Shown piece by piece: positions 1 to 10,208 of a stretch of 64,000 nt of DNA (positions are counted from its first letter, which is position 1; every line of letters begins with the position of its first letter). Source of the stretch: Nocardioides sediminis. GTDB taxonomy: Bacteria > Actinomycetota > Actinomycetes > Propionibacteriales > Nocardioidaceae. A program made the translations under genes and the position numbers. A model generated the notes under the pieces. That model was given only the letters and a program-made list of their open reading frames with translations. It did no database searches and had not been told where the DNA came from. The stretch spans positions 248,001 through 312,000 of the forward strand of contig NZ_PZYZ01000005.1 of assembly GCF_003047295.1 (NCBI RefSeq), given 5' to 3'.

Positions 1-255
1 GGCGAGGTGCTGGTCGCCGCGGTGCTCAAGCTCGGCGTGATGCCGGTCGTCGCCTGGCTGGTCGGGACCGCGCTCGGGCTCGACGGGCGGGTGCTGCTCG
101 GCGTGGTGATCACCGCGGCCCTGCCGACGGCGCAGAACATCTTCCTGCACGCCACCCGCTACCGAACGGGCGAGGACATGGCGCGCGAGACCATCCTGGT
201 GACCACACTGGCCTCGTTGCCCGTGGCGCTGCTCGTCGCCGTCCTGCTCGGCTGA
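1..255 (+). CDS. AEC family transporter, C-terminal fragment
   Basis: The open frame runs in from the left edge, so only the last 84 or so residues are visible and the start is outside the window. The visible part is almost wholly hydrophobic with three predicted membrane helices, including the pattern LPTAQNIFLHA and a C-terminal helix ending ASLPVALLVAVLLG. This is typical of the last helices of auxin-efflux-carrier (AEC) permeases, which export organic anions such as malate. The FAD oxidase begins 18 bases downstream on the same strand, which suggests one transcription unit. Substrate cannot be told. The family call rests on a short tail. Confidence 0.7.
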   Translation, partial: GEVLVAAVLKLGVMPVVAWLVGTALGLDGRVLLGVVITAALPTAQNIFLHATRYRTGEDMARETILVTTLASLPVALLVAVLLG

Positions 256-273
256 GACCTAGGAGATCACCTG

Positions 274-1704
274 ATGACCGACCACCCCGACCTGCTCGCC
301 GGACTGCGCTCCGTGGTGGGTGACGCGCACGTGCTCACCGACCCGGCCGAGCTGGCGGGCTACGACACGGACTGGCGCGGCGCCTACAGCGGTCGGCCGC
401 TGGCCGTCGTACGACCCGGGAGCACCGACGAGGTGTCGGGCGTGCTGGCCCTCACCCACGAAGCCGGGGTGGCGGTCGTCCCCCAGGGCGGCAACACCGG
501 GATGAGCGGCGGCGCGGTGCCCGACGGCACCGGCTCGCAGGTCGTGCTCTCGCTGGGACGGATGCGCGCGGTCCGCGAGGTCGACGCGGTCGGCGGCACC
601 ATGACCGTCGAGGCCGGCTGCGTGCTGGCCGACGTGCAGGCGGCCGCGGCGGAGGTCGACCGGCTGTTCCCGCTGACGCTGGGCTCGCAGGGCAGCTGCA
701 CGATCGGCGGCAACATCTCGACCAACGCCGGCGGCACCGCGGTGCTGCGCTACGGGATGACGCGCAGCCAGGTGCTCGGGCTCGAGGTCGTGCTGCCCGA
801 CGGGCGGGTGTGGGACGGGCTGCGGTCGCTGCGCAAGGACAACACCGGCTACGACCTCAAGCAGCTGTTCATCGGCGCGGAGGGCAGCCTCGGCGTGGTG
901 ACGGCTGCGGTGCTGGCGCTGCAGCCGGCCACGCCGGCGCGGGCGACCGCGTGGGTGGCGCTGCGCGACGTGGCCGCGGCGGCCGAGCTGCTCGGGGTGC
1001 TGCGCGACCACGGCGGCGACCGGCTCACCACGTGGGAGCTCGTGTCGCGCCCCGCCCGCGACCTGGTCGTCGCGGCGGGGCTCACCGACCCGCTGCCGAC
1101 CGCTGCCGACTGGTACGGGCTGGTCGAGCTCGCCGGTCCCGCGGGGGCCGACGTGGACACCGCGCTCGAGGCCGCGCTCGGGGAGGCGGTCGAGACGGGG
1201 CTGGTGCTGGACGCGGCGATCGCGGGCTCGCCGACCCAGCGCGCCGGCCTCTGGGCGCTGCGCGAGCGGGTCTCGGAAGCCCAGGAGGTGCACGGGCCGA
1301 CGGTCAAGCACGACGTGTCGGTGCCGATCACCGGGCTGGCCGACTTCGTGGCCCGCACCGGGCCGGCCGTCGAGGCGCACCTGCCGGGGACCCGGCTGTT
1401 CGTCTACGGGCACGTCGGCGACGGCAACCTGCACTACAACCTCTCGCGGCCCGAGCACATGACGTCGGAGGAGTTCAGCACCCACGCCGACGCGCTGTCC
1501 GAGGTCGTCAACGCCTCGGTCGCCGAGTCGGTCGGGAGCATCAGCGCCGAGCACGGCCTCGGGAAGTCCAAGGCGGCCGCCGCGGCGGCGTACAAGAGCG
1601 ACGTCGAGGTCTCCCTGATGCGGGCGGTCAAGGACGCGATCGACCCGGCCGGGCTGATGAACCCCGGTGCCGTGCTGCCGCTGCCGCCGGTCCTCCTCGG
1701 GTAG
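274..1704 (+). CDS. FAD-binding oxidoreductase (GlcD / D-lactate dehydrogenase family)
   Basis: A 476-residue flavoprotein of the family that oxidises D-2-hydroxy acids (D-lactate, glycolate, D-2-hydroxyglutarate). The N-terminal half is a PCMH-type FAD domain with the phosphate-binding loop PQGGNTGMSGG near residues 70-80 and the second motif GSCTIGGNISTNAGG. The C-terminal oxidase domain carries GHVGDGNLHYN with His380 and His387, and the signature SAEHGLGKSK with Glu426-His427, which bind metal or substrate in this family. Length is normal. The ATG start is preceded by TAGGAGATC, a good ribosome site. It follows an AEC-type carrier by 18 bp, so uptake or export of a hydroxy acid plus its oxidation is plausible. 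The exact substrate is unknown. Confidence 0.88.
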   Translation: MTDHPDLLAGLRSVVGDAHVLTDPAELAGYDTDWRGAYSGRPLAVVRPGSTDEVSGVLALTHEAGVAVVPQGGNTGMSGGAVPDGTGSQVVLSLGRMRAVREVDAVGGTMTVEAGCVLADVQAAAAEVDRLFPLTLGSQGSCTIGGNISTNAGGTAVLRYGMTRSQVLGLEVVLPDGRVWDGLRSLRKDNTGYDLKQLFIGAEGSLGVVTAAVLALQPATPARATAWVALRDVAAAAELLGVLRDHGGDRLTTWELVSRPARDLVVAAGLTDPLPTAADWYGLVELAGPAGADVDTALEAALGEAVETGLVLDAAIAGSPTQRAGLWALRERVSEAQEVHGPTVKHDVSVPITGLADFVARTGPAVEAHLPGTRLFVYGHVGDGNLHYNLSRPEHMTSEEFSTHADALSEVVNASVAESVGSISAEHGLGKSKAAAAAAYKSDVEVSLMRAVKDAIDPAGLMNPGAVLPLPPVLLG

Positions 1705-1723
1705 CGGCCCCTAGGCTGCACGC

Positions 1724-2161
1724 ATGAGCGCAGCCAGCACCGCCGCCCGCCTCCTGCTCGGTACGGCGATGGTCGGCGCCGGCGTCCTGCACCTGACCAC
1801 GCAGCGCGAGGAGTTCCAGGCACAGGTGCCGGCGTGGCTCCCGCTCGACGAGGACCTCGTCGTCGTCGCGTCCGGGGTCGTGGAGATCGGGCTCGGCGCG
1901 GCGTTCGTCGCGCTGCCGCGGCGCAAGCCGCTGGTCGGCGGGCTGCTGGCGGCGTTCTTCGTGGCCATCTTCCCCGGCAACGTCGCGCAGTACGTCGAGG
2001 GCGTCGACGCCTTCGGGCTCGACACCGACCGCGCGCGCCTCGTCCGACTGTTCTTCCAGCCGGTGCTCGTGCTCTGGGCGCTCTGGGGCGGCGGCTGGCT
2101 GACGCGGCGTACGCCCGTCGCGGCCGAGCGGGAGCGCGACGCGGTCGAGACCGGGGAGTGA
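1724..2161 (+). CDS. DoxX-like membrane protein
   Basis: A 145-residue protein with four predicted transmembrane helices: near residues 8-25 (LLLGTAMVGAGVLHL), 45-62, 70-90 and 108-125 (FFQPVLVLWALWGG). The size, four-helix layout and early GVLHL motif fit DoxX/DoxD-like proteins, a broad family loosely tied to redox or membrane functions. Its stop overlaps the next start (GTGA), so it is probably translationally coupled to the MFS transporter. The specific role is unknown. Confidence 0.75.
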   Translation: MSAASTAARLLLGTAMVGAGVLHLTTQREEFQAQVPAWLPLDEDLVVVASGVVEIGLGAAFVALPRRKPLVGGLLAAFFVAIFPGNVAQYVEGVDAFGLDTDRARLVRLFFQPVLVLWALWGGGWLTRRTPVAAERERDAVETGE

Positions 2162-3366
2162 GCCGCTCGACCCGCACCGGCACCCCGGGGCTGTCGGCGG
2201 AGATCCGCGTCCTGCTGGTCGCCGCGTTCGTCATCGCGGTCGGCTACGGCCTGGTCTCCCCGGTCCTCCCGGCCTACGCCCGCAGCTTCGACGTCGGCGT
2301 CGCGGCCGCCTCGGTCGTGGTGTCGGCCTTCGCGTTCTTCCGGCTCGTCTTCGCCCCGGCCGGCGGCGCCCTCGTGCAACGGCTCGGTGAGCGACCCGTC
2401 TACCTGGCCGGCCTGCTCGTCGTCGCCGCCTCCTCGCTGGCCACGGCATTCGCGCAGACCTACGTCCAGCTGCTGGTGCTGCGCGGGCTCGGCGGCATCG
2501 GCTCGACGATGTTCACCGTCTCGGCGATGGCGCTGCTCGTGCGGCTCGCGCCCACGCACATGCGCGGACGCGTCACCTCGGCATACGCCAGCGCGTTCCT
2601 CATCGGCGGCATGCTCGGTCCGGTGCTCGGCGGTGCGCTCGCCGGCTTCGGCCTGCGGACGCCGTTCATCGTGTACGCCGTCGCGCTGGTGCTCGCGGCC
2701 ACGCTCGTCGGCGTACGGCTCGACGGCACGCGCCTGCGGCCGGCGACGACCGGCGGGCCCACGGCTCCGCCCATGCGGGTGCGCGAGGCGTTCGGGCACC
2801 GGGCGTACGTCGCGGCGCTGGGGTCCGGCTTCGCCAACGGCTGGTGCAACTTCGGCGTCCGCGTGGCCGTGCTCCCGCAGCTGGCCGTCGCCGTCCACGA
2901 CGACACGTGGGTCGCCGGGCTGGCGCTCGCCCTCGCGGCCGCCGGCACCGCGGCCACCCTCCAGGTGTCGGGGCGGCTGGCCGACTCGCTCGGCCGACGG
3001 CCGCTGGTCGTGGGCGGCCTCCTGGTCACCGCGGCCTCGCTCGGACCGCTCGGGTGGAGCAGCTCGCTCGTCGTGCTGCTCGCGCTCTCGGTCCTCTCCG
3101 GGGTCGGCGCCGGGCTGGTCAACCCGGGGCAGCAGGCGAGCGTCGCAGACGTCGTCGGCAGCGGGCGCAGCGGCGGCACCGTCCTGAGCACCTTCCAGAT
3201 GTCGCAGGACGCGGGCGCGATCCTCGGCCCCGTCCTGGTCGGGCTCGTGGCCGACGCCGCGGGCTTCGGCTGGGCGTTCGCCACGACCGCGCTGGTCAGC
3301 CTGCTGGCCATCCCGCTGTGGCTGGCCGCGCCGGAGACCCGGCCGACGGCGGCGCGGTCCTCCTGA
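2158..3366 (+). CDS. MFS transporter
   Basis: A 402-residue major facilitator permease with about 12 predicted helices. The GTG at 2158 is chosen as start because it overlaps the preceding TGA as GTGA and places the first helix (VLLVAAFVIAVGYGLVSPVLPAYA) about 15 residues in. The frame stays open further upstream, but that part overlaps the DoxX gene and is not membrane-like. An MFS motif-A-like loop LGERPVYLAG follows helix 2, and LADSLGRRPLVVGG repeats it in the second half. Drug/proton antiporters look similar. Substrate unknown. Its stop lies 4 bp from the convergent CPBP gene. Confidence 0.88.
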   Translation: MSRSTRTGTPGLSAEIRVLLVAAFVIAVGYGLVSPVLPAYARSFDVGVAAASVVVSAFAFFRLVFAPAGGALVQRLGERPVYLAGLLVVAASSLATAFAQTYVQLLVLRGLGGIGSTMFTVSAMALLVRLAPTHMRGRVTSAYASAFLIGGMLGPVLGGALAGFGLRTPFIVYAVALVLAATLVGVRLDGTRLRPATTGGPTAPPMRVREAFGHRAYVAALGSGFANGWCNFGVRVAVLPQLAVAVHDDTWVAGLALALAAAGTAATLQVSGRLADSLGRRPLVVGGLLVTAASLGPLGWSSSLVVLLALSVLSGVGAGLVNPGQQASVADVVGSGRSGGTVLSTFQMSQDAGAILGPVLVGLVADAAGFGWAFATTALVSLLAIPLWLAAPETRPTAARSS

Positions 3367-3370
3367 CGCG

Positions 3371-4204
3371 TCAGAGGGTCGGCAGCCAGTCCACGCGGCC
3401 GGCCAGCGCGGCGTACCCGACGAAGGCGCCCACGTCGAGCAACGTGTGGGCCACCACGAAGGGCATGACCCGCCCCCACCGCCGGTAGAGCAGGCCGAAG
3501 AGCAGGCCCATCGCGAGGTTGCCGACGAAACCGCCGAGCCCCTGGTAGAGGTGGTAGCTGCCGCGCAGCAGCGCCGCGAGACCGATCGCCGCGGTGTCGC
3601 CGAAGCCGAGCTGGCGCAGCCGCACCTGCACGAAGCCGAGCACGATCACCTCCTCCAGCACGGCGTTCTCCGCCGCCGCGAGGACGAGCACCGGCACCTG
3701 CCACCACTCCCCCGGGAGCGACTGCGCGACCACGGTGAGGTTGGTGCCGAGCGCGAAGGTCGCGAGGTAGAAGACCACGCCCACCGAGCCGACGCCGGCG
3801 GCCAGCAGCGCCCCCCGCCCCCAGTCGCCCCACGTGCTCCAGCCGCCGTCACGCGCCCAGACCTCGCGCAGCCGGGTGCCGGAGCGGACCAGGAGGTAGC
3901 CGGCCAGCGCCACCGGCACGAGGGCGAAGCCGATGCGCAGCAGCTGGTAGGTCAGGTCGAGCCACGGCCGGTCCGGGGCGAGCGAGTCGTTGAGGTTGGC
4001 CGCCTGGGCCGACAGGGGGCCGGGGGCGGTGAGGGCGGAGACGATGCTGACCACGGAGTAGACCGCCGAGCGTCCCAGCGACACGAGCAGGACCAGGGCG
4101 AGCTCGGTCCAGAGCAGCGCCTTGGCCAGGTCGGGCACGCCGCCCGGCACCGGGGTGTCGCGCAGCCGCCACCACGGGCGTGCGTCGTCGGTCGTCGTGG
4201 TCAC
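3371..4204 (-). CDS. CPBP family intramembrane protein (Abi/Rce1-like)
   Basis: A polytopic membrane protein of about 277 residues resembling CPBP (Rce1/CAAX-protease-like) proteins. The conserved block ENAVLEEVIVLGFVQVRL contains the paired Glu of motif 1, and the later motifs GSYHLYQG and VVAHTLLD supply the conserved His residues. The usual Arg of EExxxR is not in its normal place (EEVIVLGF), so activity is uncertain. I prefer the GTG at 4204 or the ATG at 4216. A longer frame reaching 4315 would translate through hairpin sequence downstream of clpB and adds a non-membrane tail. Its role (prenyl-protein processing, bacteriocin immunity, regulation) cannot be read from context. Confidence 0.75.
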   Translation of the reverse strand: MTTTTDDARPWWRLRDTPVPGGVPDLAKALLWTELALVLLVSLGRSAVYSVVSIVSALTAPGPLSAQAANLNDSLAPDRPWLDLTYQLLRIGFALVPVALAGYLLVRSGTRLREVWARDGGWSTWGDWGRGALLAAGVGSVGVVFYLATFALGTNLTVVAQSLPGEWWQVPVLVLAAAENAVLEEVIVLGFVQVRLRQLGFGDTAAIGLAALLRGSYHLYQGLGGFVGNLAMGLLFGLLYRRWGRVMPFVVAHTLLDVGAFVGYAALAGRVDWLPTL

Positions 4205-4296
4205 GGGACCCAGCATCCCCCAGCAGGCTTGCGCGGCGTCGTACGGACTGACGCCGCGCCAGGCCGACGGGGCCCGGACTTGCTGGCCGGCCTTGA

Positions 4297-4328
4297 CGCT
4301 TGCTGGCCGTTGCATCGGCCAGCAAGCG
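4297..4328 (-). terminator. perfect 13-bp hairpin downstream of clpB
   Basis: Arms 4297-4309 (CGCTTGCTGGCCG) and 4316-4328 (CGGCCAGCAAGCG) are a perfect inverted repeat around the 6-nt loop TTGCAT. It lies 51 bp beyond the clpB stop. There is no clear T-tract, which is common for terminators in very GC-rich actinomycetes. A further direct copy of CTTGCTGGCCG lies at 4279-4289, so the motif occurs three times in 50 bp. Confidence 0.65.
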
Positions 4329-4334
4329 CCAGAT

Positions 4335-4352
4335 TCACCGCTTCAGCGGTGA
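4335..4352 (-). terminator. second hairpin just after clpB
   Basis: TCACCGCT (4335-4342) and AGCGGTGA (4345-4352) form a perfect 8-bp stem with a 2-nt spacer (so a slightly shorter stem in practice), between the clpB stop and the 13-bp hairpin. Two adjacent hairpins suggest a tandem terminator insulating the CPBP gene from heat-shock transcription. Confidence 0.5.
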
Positions 4353-4378
4353 CTCCGACCCGGGCCCCCGCCCCAACC

Positions 4379-6961
<2,583 letters not shown>

Positions 6962-7058
6962 CTCCGACTCTCCTTGCTCGTGCTCGGCCCGCCTCGGGGC
7001 TCGTGCTGGTGGGCGCCTTCAGGACCACTGTGGTCCCACTCGCCACAACGCACCAGAA

Positions 7059-7079
7059 GTTGAGTCGATTCCCCTCAAC
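7059..7079. promoter_or_regulatory. HAIR-like HspR operator upstream of clpB
   Basis: GTTGAGT, 7 bases, CCTCAAC. The HAIR consensus described in Streptomyces and Mycobacterium is CTTGAGT-N7-ACTCAAG, so the halves match 6/7 and 5/7 with exact spacing. The site is 98 bp upstream of the clpB start. An hspR gene is present in the window. Placement relative to a promoter is not resolved. Confidence 0.65.
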
Positions 7080-7088
7080 TTTGAGAAA

Positions 7089-7101
7089 AGTTGCCCCAAC
7101 T
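7089..7101. promoter_or_regulatory. second palindrome in the clpB upstream region
   Basis: AGTTG-CCC-CAACT, a perfect 5-bp inverted repeat 10 bp from the HAIR-like site and sharing its GTTG/CAAC core. It could be an extra half-spaced HspR contact or an operator for the divergent gene at 7190. The function is inferred only from position. Confidence 0.35.
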
Positions 7102-7189
7102 GCGCGATACCCCGGGCGGGCACGACGGGCGTAGCGTCGAGGACCGGACGGAGACCGCCGTTCACGAGGAGGAGACGCGGGAGGACGAC

Positions 7190-7795
7190 ATGTTCGTGCA
7201 GGTGATCCAGGGCCCGGTGAGTGACGGCGACGCGGTGTTCGCCCTGATGGACGACTGGGTCCGTGACCTCTCCCCCGGCGCGACGGGCTGGCTCGGCAGC
7301 ACGACCGGGGTGACGGACGACGGGACGCTGGTGGCGCTCGCACGCTTCGAGTCCGAGGAGGCGGCGCAGGCCAACAGCGACCGCCCCGAGCAGGGTGCGT
7401 GGTGGGAACGGATGGCCGCGCTGTTCACCTCCGACCCGGAGTTCCGCAACAGCACCTCGGTCGAGGTCGAGACCCACGGCGACCCGGACACGGCCGGCTT
7501 CGTGCAGGTGATGCAGGGCCGCACCAGCGACCCCGAGCGCACCCGCAAGCTGATGGCCGACGACTCCACCGACTGGGAGGCGTTCCGTCCCGACATCCTC
7601 GGCACGGTCTCGATCGAGCACCCCGACGGCGAGTGGACGATGGCCATCTACTTCACCTCCGAGGCCGAGGCCCGGGCCGGCGAGCAGAAGCAGCCGCCCG
7701 CCGAGATGCAGGAGATCATGGACGAGCTCGACTCCCTGGCCGTAGGCGAGACGCGCTACCACGACCTCCGGGACCCGCGGATGGTCACCGCCTGA
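7190..7795 (+). CDS. tandem ABM-like (dimeric alpha/beta barrel) protein
   Basis: A 201-residue soluble protein made of two similar halves. The first begins FVQVIQGPVSDGDAVFALMD and the second, near residue 104, begins FVQVMQGRTSDPERTRKLMAD. Each half continues with a second conserved stretch (LVALARFESEEAAQA; WTMAIYFTSEAEARA). That pattern fits a fused pair of antibiotic-biosynthesis-monooxygenase-like ferredoxin-fold units, which normally dimerise. The ATG at 7190 is preferred over an upstream in-frame codon because the repeat starts right there and a purine-rich site (GGGAGGACGAC) precedes it. It diverges from clpB and shares the region with HAIR-like repeats, so heat-shock control is possible. 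No enzymatic residue is evident. Confidence 0.7.
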   Translation: MFVQVIQGPVSDGDAVFALMDDWVRDLSPGATGWLGSTTGVTDDGTLVALARFESEEAAQANSDRPEQGAWWERMAALFTSDPEFRNSTSVEVETHGDPDTAGFVQVMQGRTSDPERTRKLMADDSTDWEAFRPDILGTVSIEHPDGEWTMAIYFTSEAEARAGEQKQPPAEMQEIMDELDSLAVGETRYHDLRDPRMVTA

Positions 7796-7808
7796 CCCGG
7801 CGACCCGG

Positions 7809-8216
7809 TCACCCGCGCAGCAGCAGCGGGACCACGTGGTCGGCGAGCAGCGGAGCCAGGTCGTCGTGCTCACCGTCGAGCGCGGTCCAGCGCAGCTCGG
7901 CGATCTCGCCGGCCGCGGCGGGCTCGACCGCCACGCGGTCGACGCCGTGCGGCAGGGACGCGACGTAGACGGTCGACTCCACGAGGTGCCCGGGCTCGTT
8001 GGCCGCGTCGGCGGTGAACTCGCCCAGCAGGGTCAGCCCGGCCACGTCGAGGCCGACCTCCTCGCGGACCTCGCGGACCGCGGCGTCGTACGCGCTCTCC
8101 CCCGGCTCGAGCTTGCCGCCCGGCAGCATGAAGCGGTCGGTGCCGTCCTTGCGGACGGTGAGCACGTGCCCGTCGCGCACGAAGGCGACGGCGGCCACGA
8201 CGAAGGTGCCGGTCAT
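7809..8216 (-). CDS. Nudix hydrolase
   Basis: A 135-residue protein with a complete Nudix box: GGKLEPGES followed by AAVREVREEVGL, giving the G-x5-E-x7-REVREEVG metal site. It starts MTGTFVVAAVAFVRDGHVLTVRK, a common beta-strand opening for MutT-like pyrophosphohydrolases. The ATG at 8216 is chosen because the family domain begins immediately after it; the longer frame adds a Pro/Gly-rich tail. It is convergent with the ABM-like gene (13 bp gap). Substrate is unknown; nucleotide clean-up is the usual role. Confidence 0.85.
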   Translation of the reverse strand: MTGTFVVAAVAFVRDGHVLTVRKDGTDRFMLPGGKLEPGESAYDAAVREVREEVGLDVAGLTLLGEFTADAANEPGHLVESTVYVASLPHGVDRVAVEPAAAGEIAELRWTALDGEHDDLAPLLADHVVPLLLRG

Positions 8217-8286
8217 GGGAGGAGTCTGCCGCCCGCCCGGACCGGACCAGCCGCCCGGTCCGGTGACAGGACGGCCCCTGGCCGCC

Positions 8287-9363
8287 ATGCTCGTCGCCAT
8301 GACCTGGCTGTTCGTGCTGGTGGTCGGGGTGCGCTTCGTGCTGCCGCTGCTGATCCCGCGCTACCCGCTGCCGGCGATCGTGGCGTGCCTGGTCGTGGAC
8401 GGGGTGGACCAGACGATCTTCCAGGCGTTCGGCTACGACCCGCCGGGCTACCAGGGCTACGACAAGGCGATGGACGTCTACTACCTCGCGATCGCCTACA
8501 TGGCGACGCTGCGCAACTGGGTGTCCCCGGGCGCCTTCGAGGTCGGGCGGTTCCTCTACTTCTACCGGCTCGTGGGGGTCGTGGCGTTCGAGCTGTTCAA
8601 CAGCCGCGCGCTGCTGATGGTCTTCCCCAACACCTTCGAGTACTTCTTCATCGCCTACGAGGCCATCCGCTCGCGCTGGGACCCGGTGCGGTTCGTACGA
8701 CGCTGGTGGATCGCGCTGGCCGCCGCCATCTGGATCTTCGTCAAGCTCCCCCAGGAGTACTGGATCCACGTCGCGCAGCTCGACGTCACGGACGTGCTCG
8801 CCGAGCACGTGTGGGCGCGGGTCGTGCTGGTGGTCCTCGTCGTCGTCCTCGCCGCGGTGCTGCTGCTCGTCGTGCGGCCGCGGCTGCCGGAGCCGGACTG
8901 GGCCACGCGGATGGCCCCCGACCCGCTCCCGGAGGAGATGGACACGGCCGCCGAACGGGCGGCGTGGCGGGCCGACACGTCCCGGGTCCGGTCGGGGGTG
9001 ACGATCGAGAAGGTGGTGCTGGTGGGCCTGCTGTCCGTCGTCTTCAGCCAGACCCTGCCGGGGGTGCGGGCCAGCGACCTCGAGCTCTTCGTGGGGACCT
9101 CGGCCTTCGTGGTCGCCAACGCGGCGATCGTGCTGGCCGCGGCGCGGCGGGCGATCAGCTTCGAGAGCCTCGCGGTCACCTTCGCCGTCCGGATCGGGGT
9201 CAACGTGGCGCTCGTCGTGGCCGCGCGCCTGCTGCTCGGGCCGCGGGACATCGACGTGAGCAGCACCCTGTTCTTCGTGGTGCTGCTCAGCCTGCTGACC
9301 ACGCTGCACGACGCCTGGCAGCCGGTGCACGCCCACCGCGTCCGCACCCCCGCGCGCTCCTGA
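8287..9363 (+). CDS. polytopic membrane protein of unknown function
   Basis: About 358 residues (start ATG 8287, alternative ATG 8299) with eight or nine predicted helices. The first is WLFVLVVGVRFVLPLLIP right after the start, and the last is TLFFVVLLSLLTTLHDAW. Motifs include FGYDPPGYQGYDKAMDVYYLA, conserved-looking but not assigned to a known family by me. A cytosolic linker between helices (about 205-240) is acidic and Pro-rich (EPDWATRMAPDPLPEEMD). No catalytic signature is seen. It diverges from the Nudix gene with about 70 bp between starts. I do not recognise a function. Confidence 0.75.
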   Translation: MLVAMTWLFVLVVGVRFVLPLLIPRYPLPAIVACLVVDGVDQTIFQAFGYDPPGYQGYDKAMDVYYLAIAYMATLRNWVSPGAFEVGRFLYFYRLVGVVAFELFNSRALLMVFPNTFEYFFIAYEAIRSRWDPVRFVRRWWIALAAAIWIFVKLPQEYWIHVAQLDVTDVLAEHVWARVVLVVLVVVLAAVLLLVVRPRLPEPDWATRMAPDPLPEEMDTAAERAAWRADTSRVRSGVTIEKVVLVGLLSVVFSQTLPGVRASDLELFVGTSAFVVANAAIVLAAARRAISFESLAVTFAVRIGVNVALVVAARLLLGPRDIDVSSTLFFVVLLSLLTTLHDAWQPVHAHRVRTPARS

Positions 9364-9414
9364 CGGGCGGCCGCCCACGGTCGGCCGCGCCGGCGTACCC
9401 GCCATGATGGCCGA

Positions 9415-10203
9415 GTGACCCTCCCCGTCCTGCAGGCCGACTGCGCACGCTGCTTCGGGCTCTGCTGCGTGCTCACGCCGTTCACCCGCGAGGCCGGCTT
9501 CGGCGCCACCAAGCCCAGCGGCGTCCCGTGCCACCACCTGCAGGCCGACGACCGCTGCGGCATCCACGCCACGCTGCGGGAGGACGGCTGGCCGGGCTGC
9601 ACCGTCTTCGACTGCTTCGGCGCCGGGCAGCAGGTCTCGCAGGTCACCTACGGCGGCGTCTCCTGGCGGGACCACGACGACCTCGGCGAGATGGCCGCGG
9701 TGCTCTCGGTGATGCGGCAGCTGCACGAGATGCTGCGGCACCTCGTGGAGGCCGAGGACCGGGTCGCCGGGGTCACCGGGGACCTGCTCGACCGGCTCAC
9801 CGACCTGGTGGCCGAGACCCCGGCGACGCTGCTCGCCCTCGACATCGACCGGCTGCGCGCCGAGGTGGGCGAGGTGCTGGCGGTGGCCAGCGCGCGGGTG
9901 CGGGTCGCCTGGCCGGCCGGCACCGACCTCACCCGTGGCGACCTCGCCGGGAGGGACCTCCGGGGCACCGACCTGCGCGGGGCCGGGCTGCGCGGGGCCC
10001 TGCTGATCGGTGCCGACCTGCGCGGGGCCGACCTCACCGGTGCCGACCTGCTCGGCGCCGACCTGCGCGGCTGCGACGTACGGGGTGCCTCCCTGTCCGG
10101 CGCGCTCTTCCTCACCCAGCCGCAGGTCAACGCCGCCCGCGGCGACGCCGGCACCACGCTCCCCGGGGACCTCGCCCGCCCCGGGCACTGGCTGGGAGAG
10201 TGA
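9415..10203 (+). CDS. Cys-rich plus pentapeptide-repeat protein
   Basis: A 262-residue two-part protein. The N-terminus (about 1-70) has paired cysteines (CARCFGLCC, CHHLQADDRCGIHATL, GCTVFDCFG), resembling YkgJ-type metal- or cluster-binding proteins. A helical linker follows (70-165). The C-terminus (about 170-245) is a run of pentapeptide repeats A(D/G)LxG such as GADLRGADLTGADLLGADL, predicted to form a right-handed quadrilateral beta-helix. Pentapeptide proteins can mimic DNA or act as scaffolds. The GTG start follows a weak site. It is the first gene of an apparent operon with isochorismatase and PfkB-type genes (5 bp, then 4-bp overlap). Function unknown. Confidence 0.8.
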   Translation: MTLPVLQADCARCFGLCCVLTPFTREAGFGATKPSGVPCHHLQADDRCGIHATLREDGWPGCTVFDCFGAGQQVSQVTYGGVSWRDHDDLGEMAAVLSVMRQLHEMLRHLVEAEDRVAGVTGDLLDRLTDLVAETPATLLALDIDRLRAEVGEVLAVASARVRVAWPAGTDLTRGDLAGRDLRGTDLRGAGLRGALLIGADLRGADLTGADLLGADLRGCDVRGASLSGALFLTQPQVNAARGDAGTTLPGDLARPGHWLGE

Positions 10204-10208
10204 CGCCC

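Noticed and set aside
4205..4315. Longer CPBP protein starting at 4315
   Set aside because: The extra 37 residues come from the hairpin region downstream of clpB and look neither hydrophobic nor conserved.
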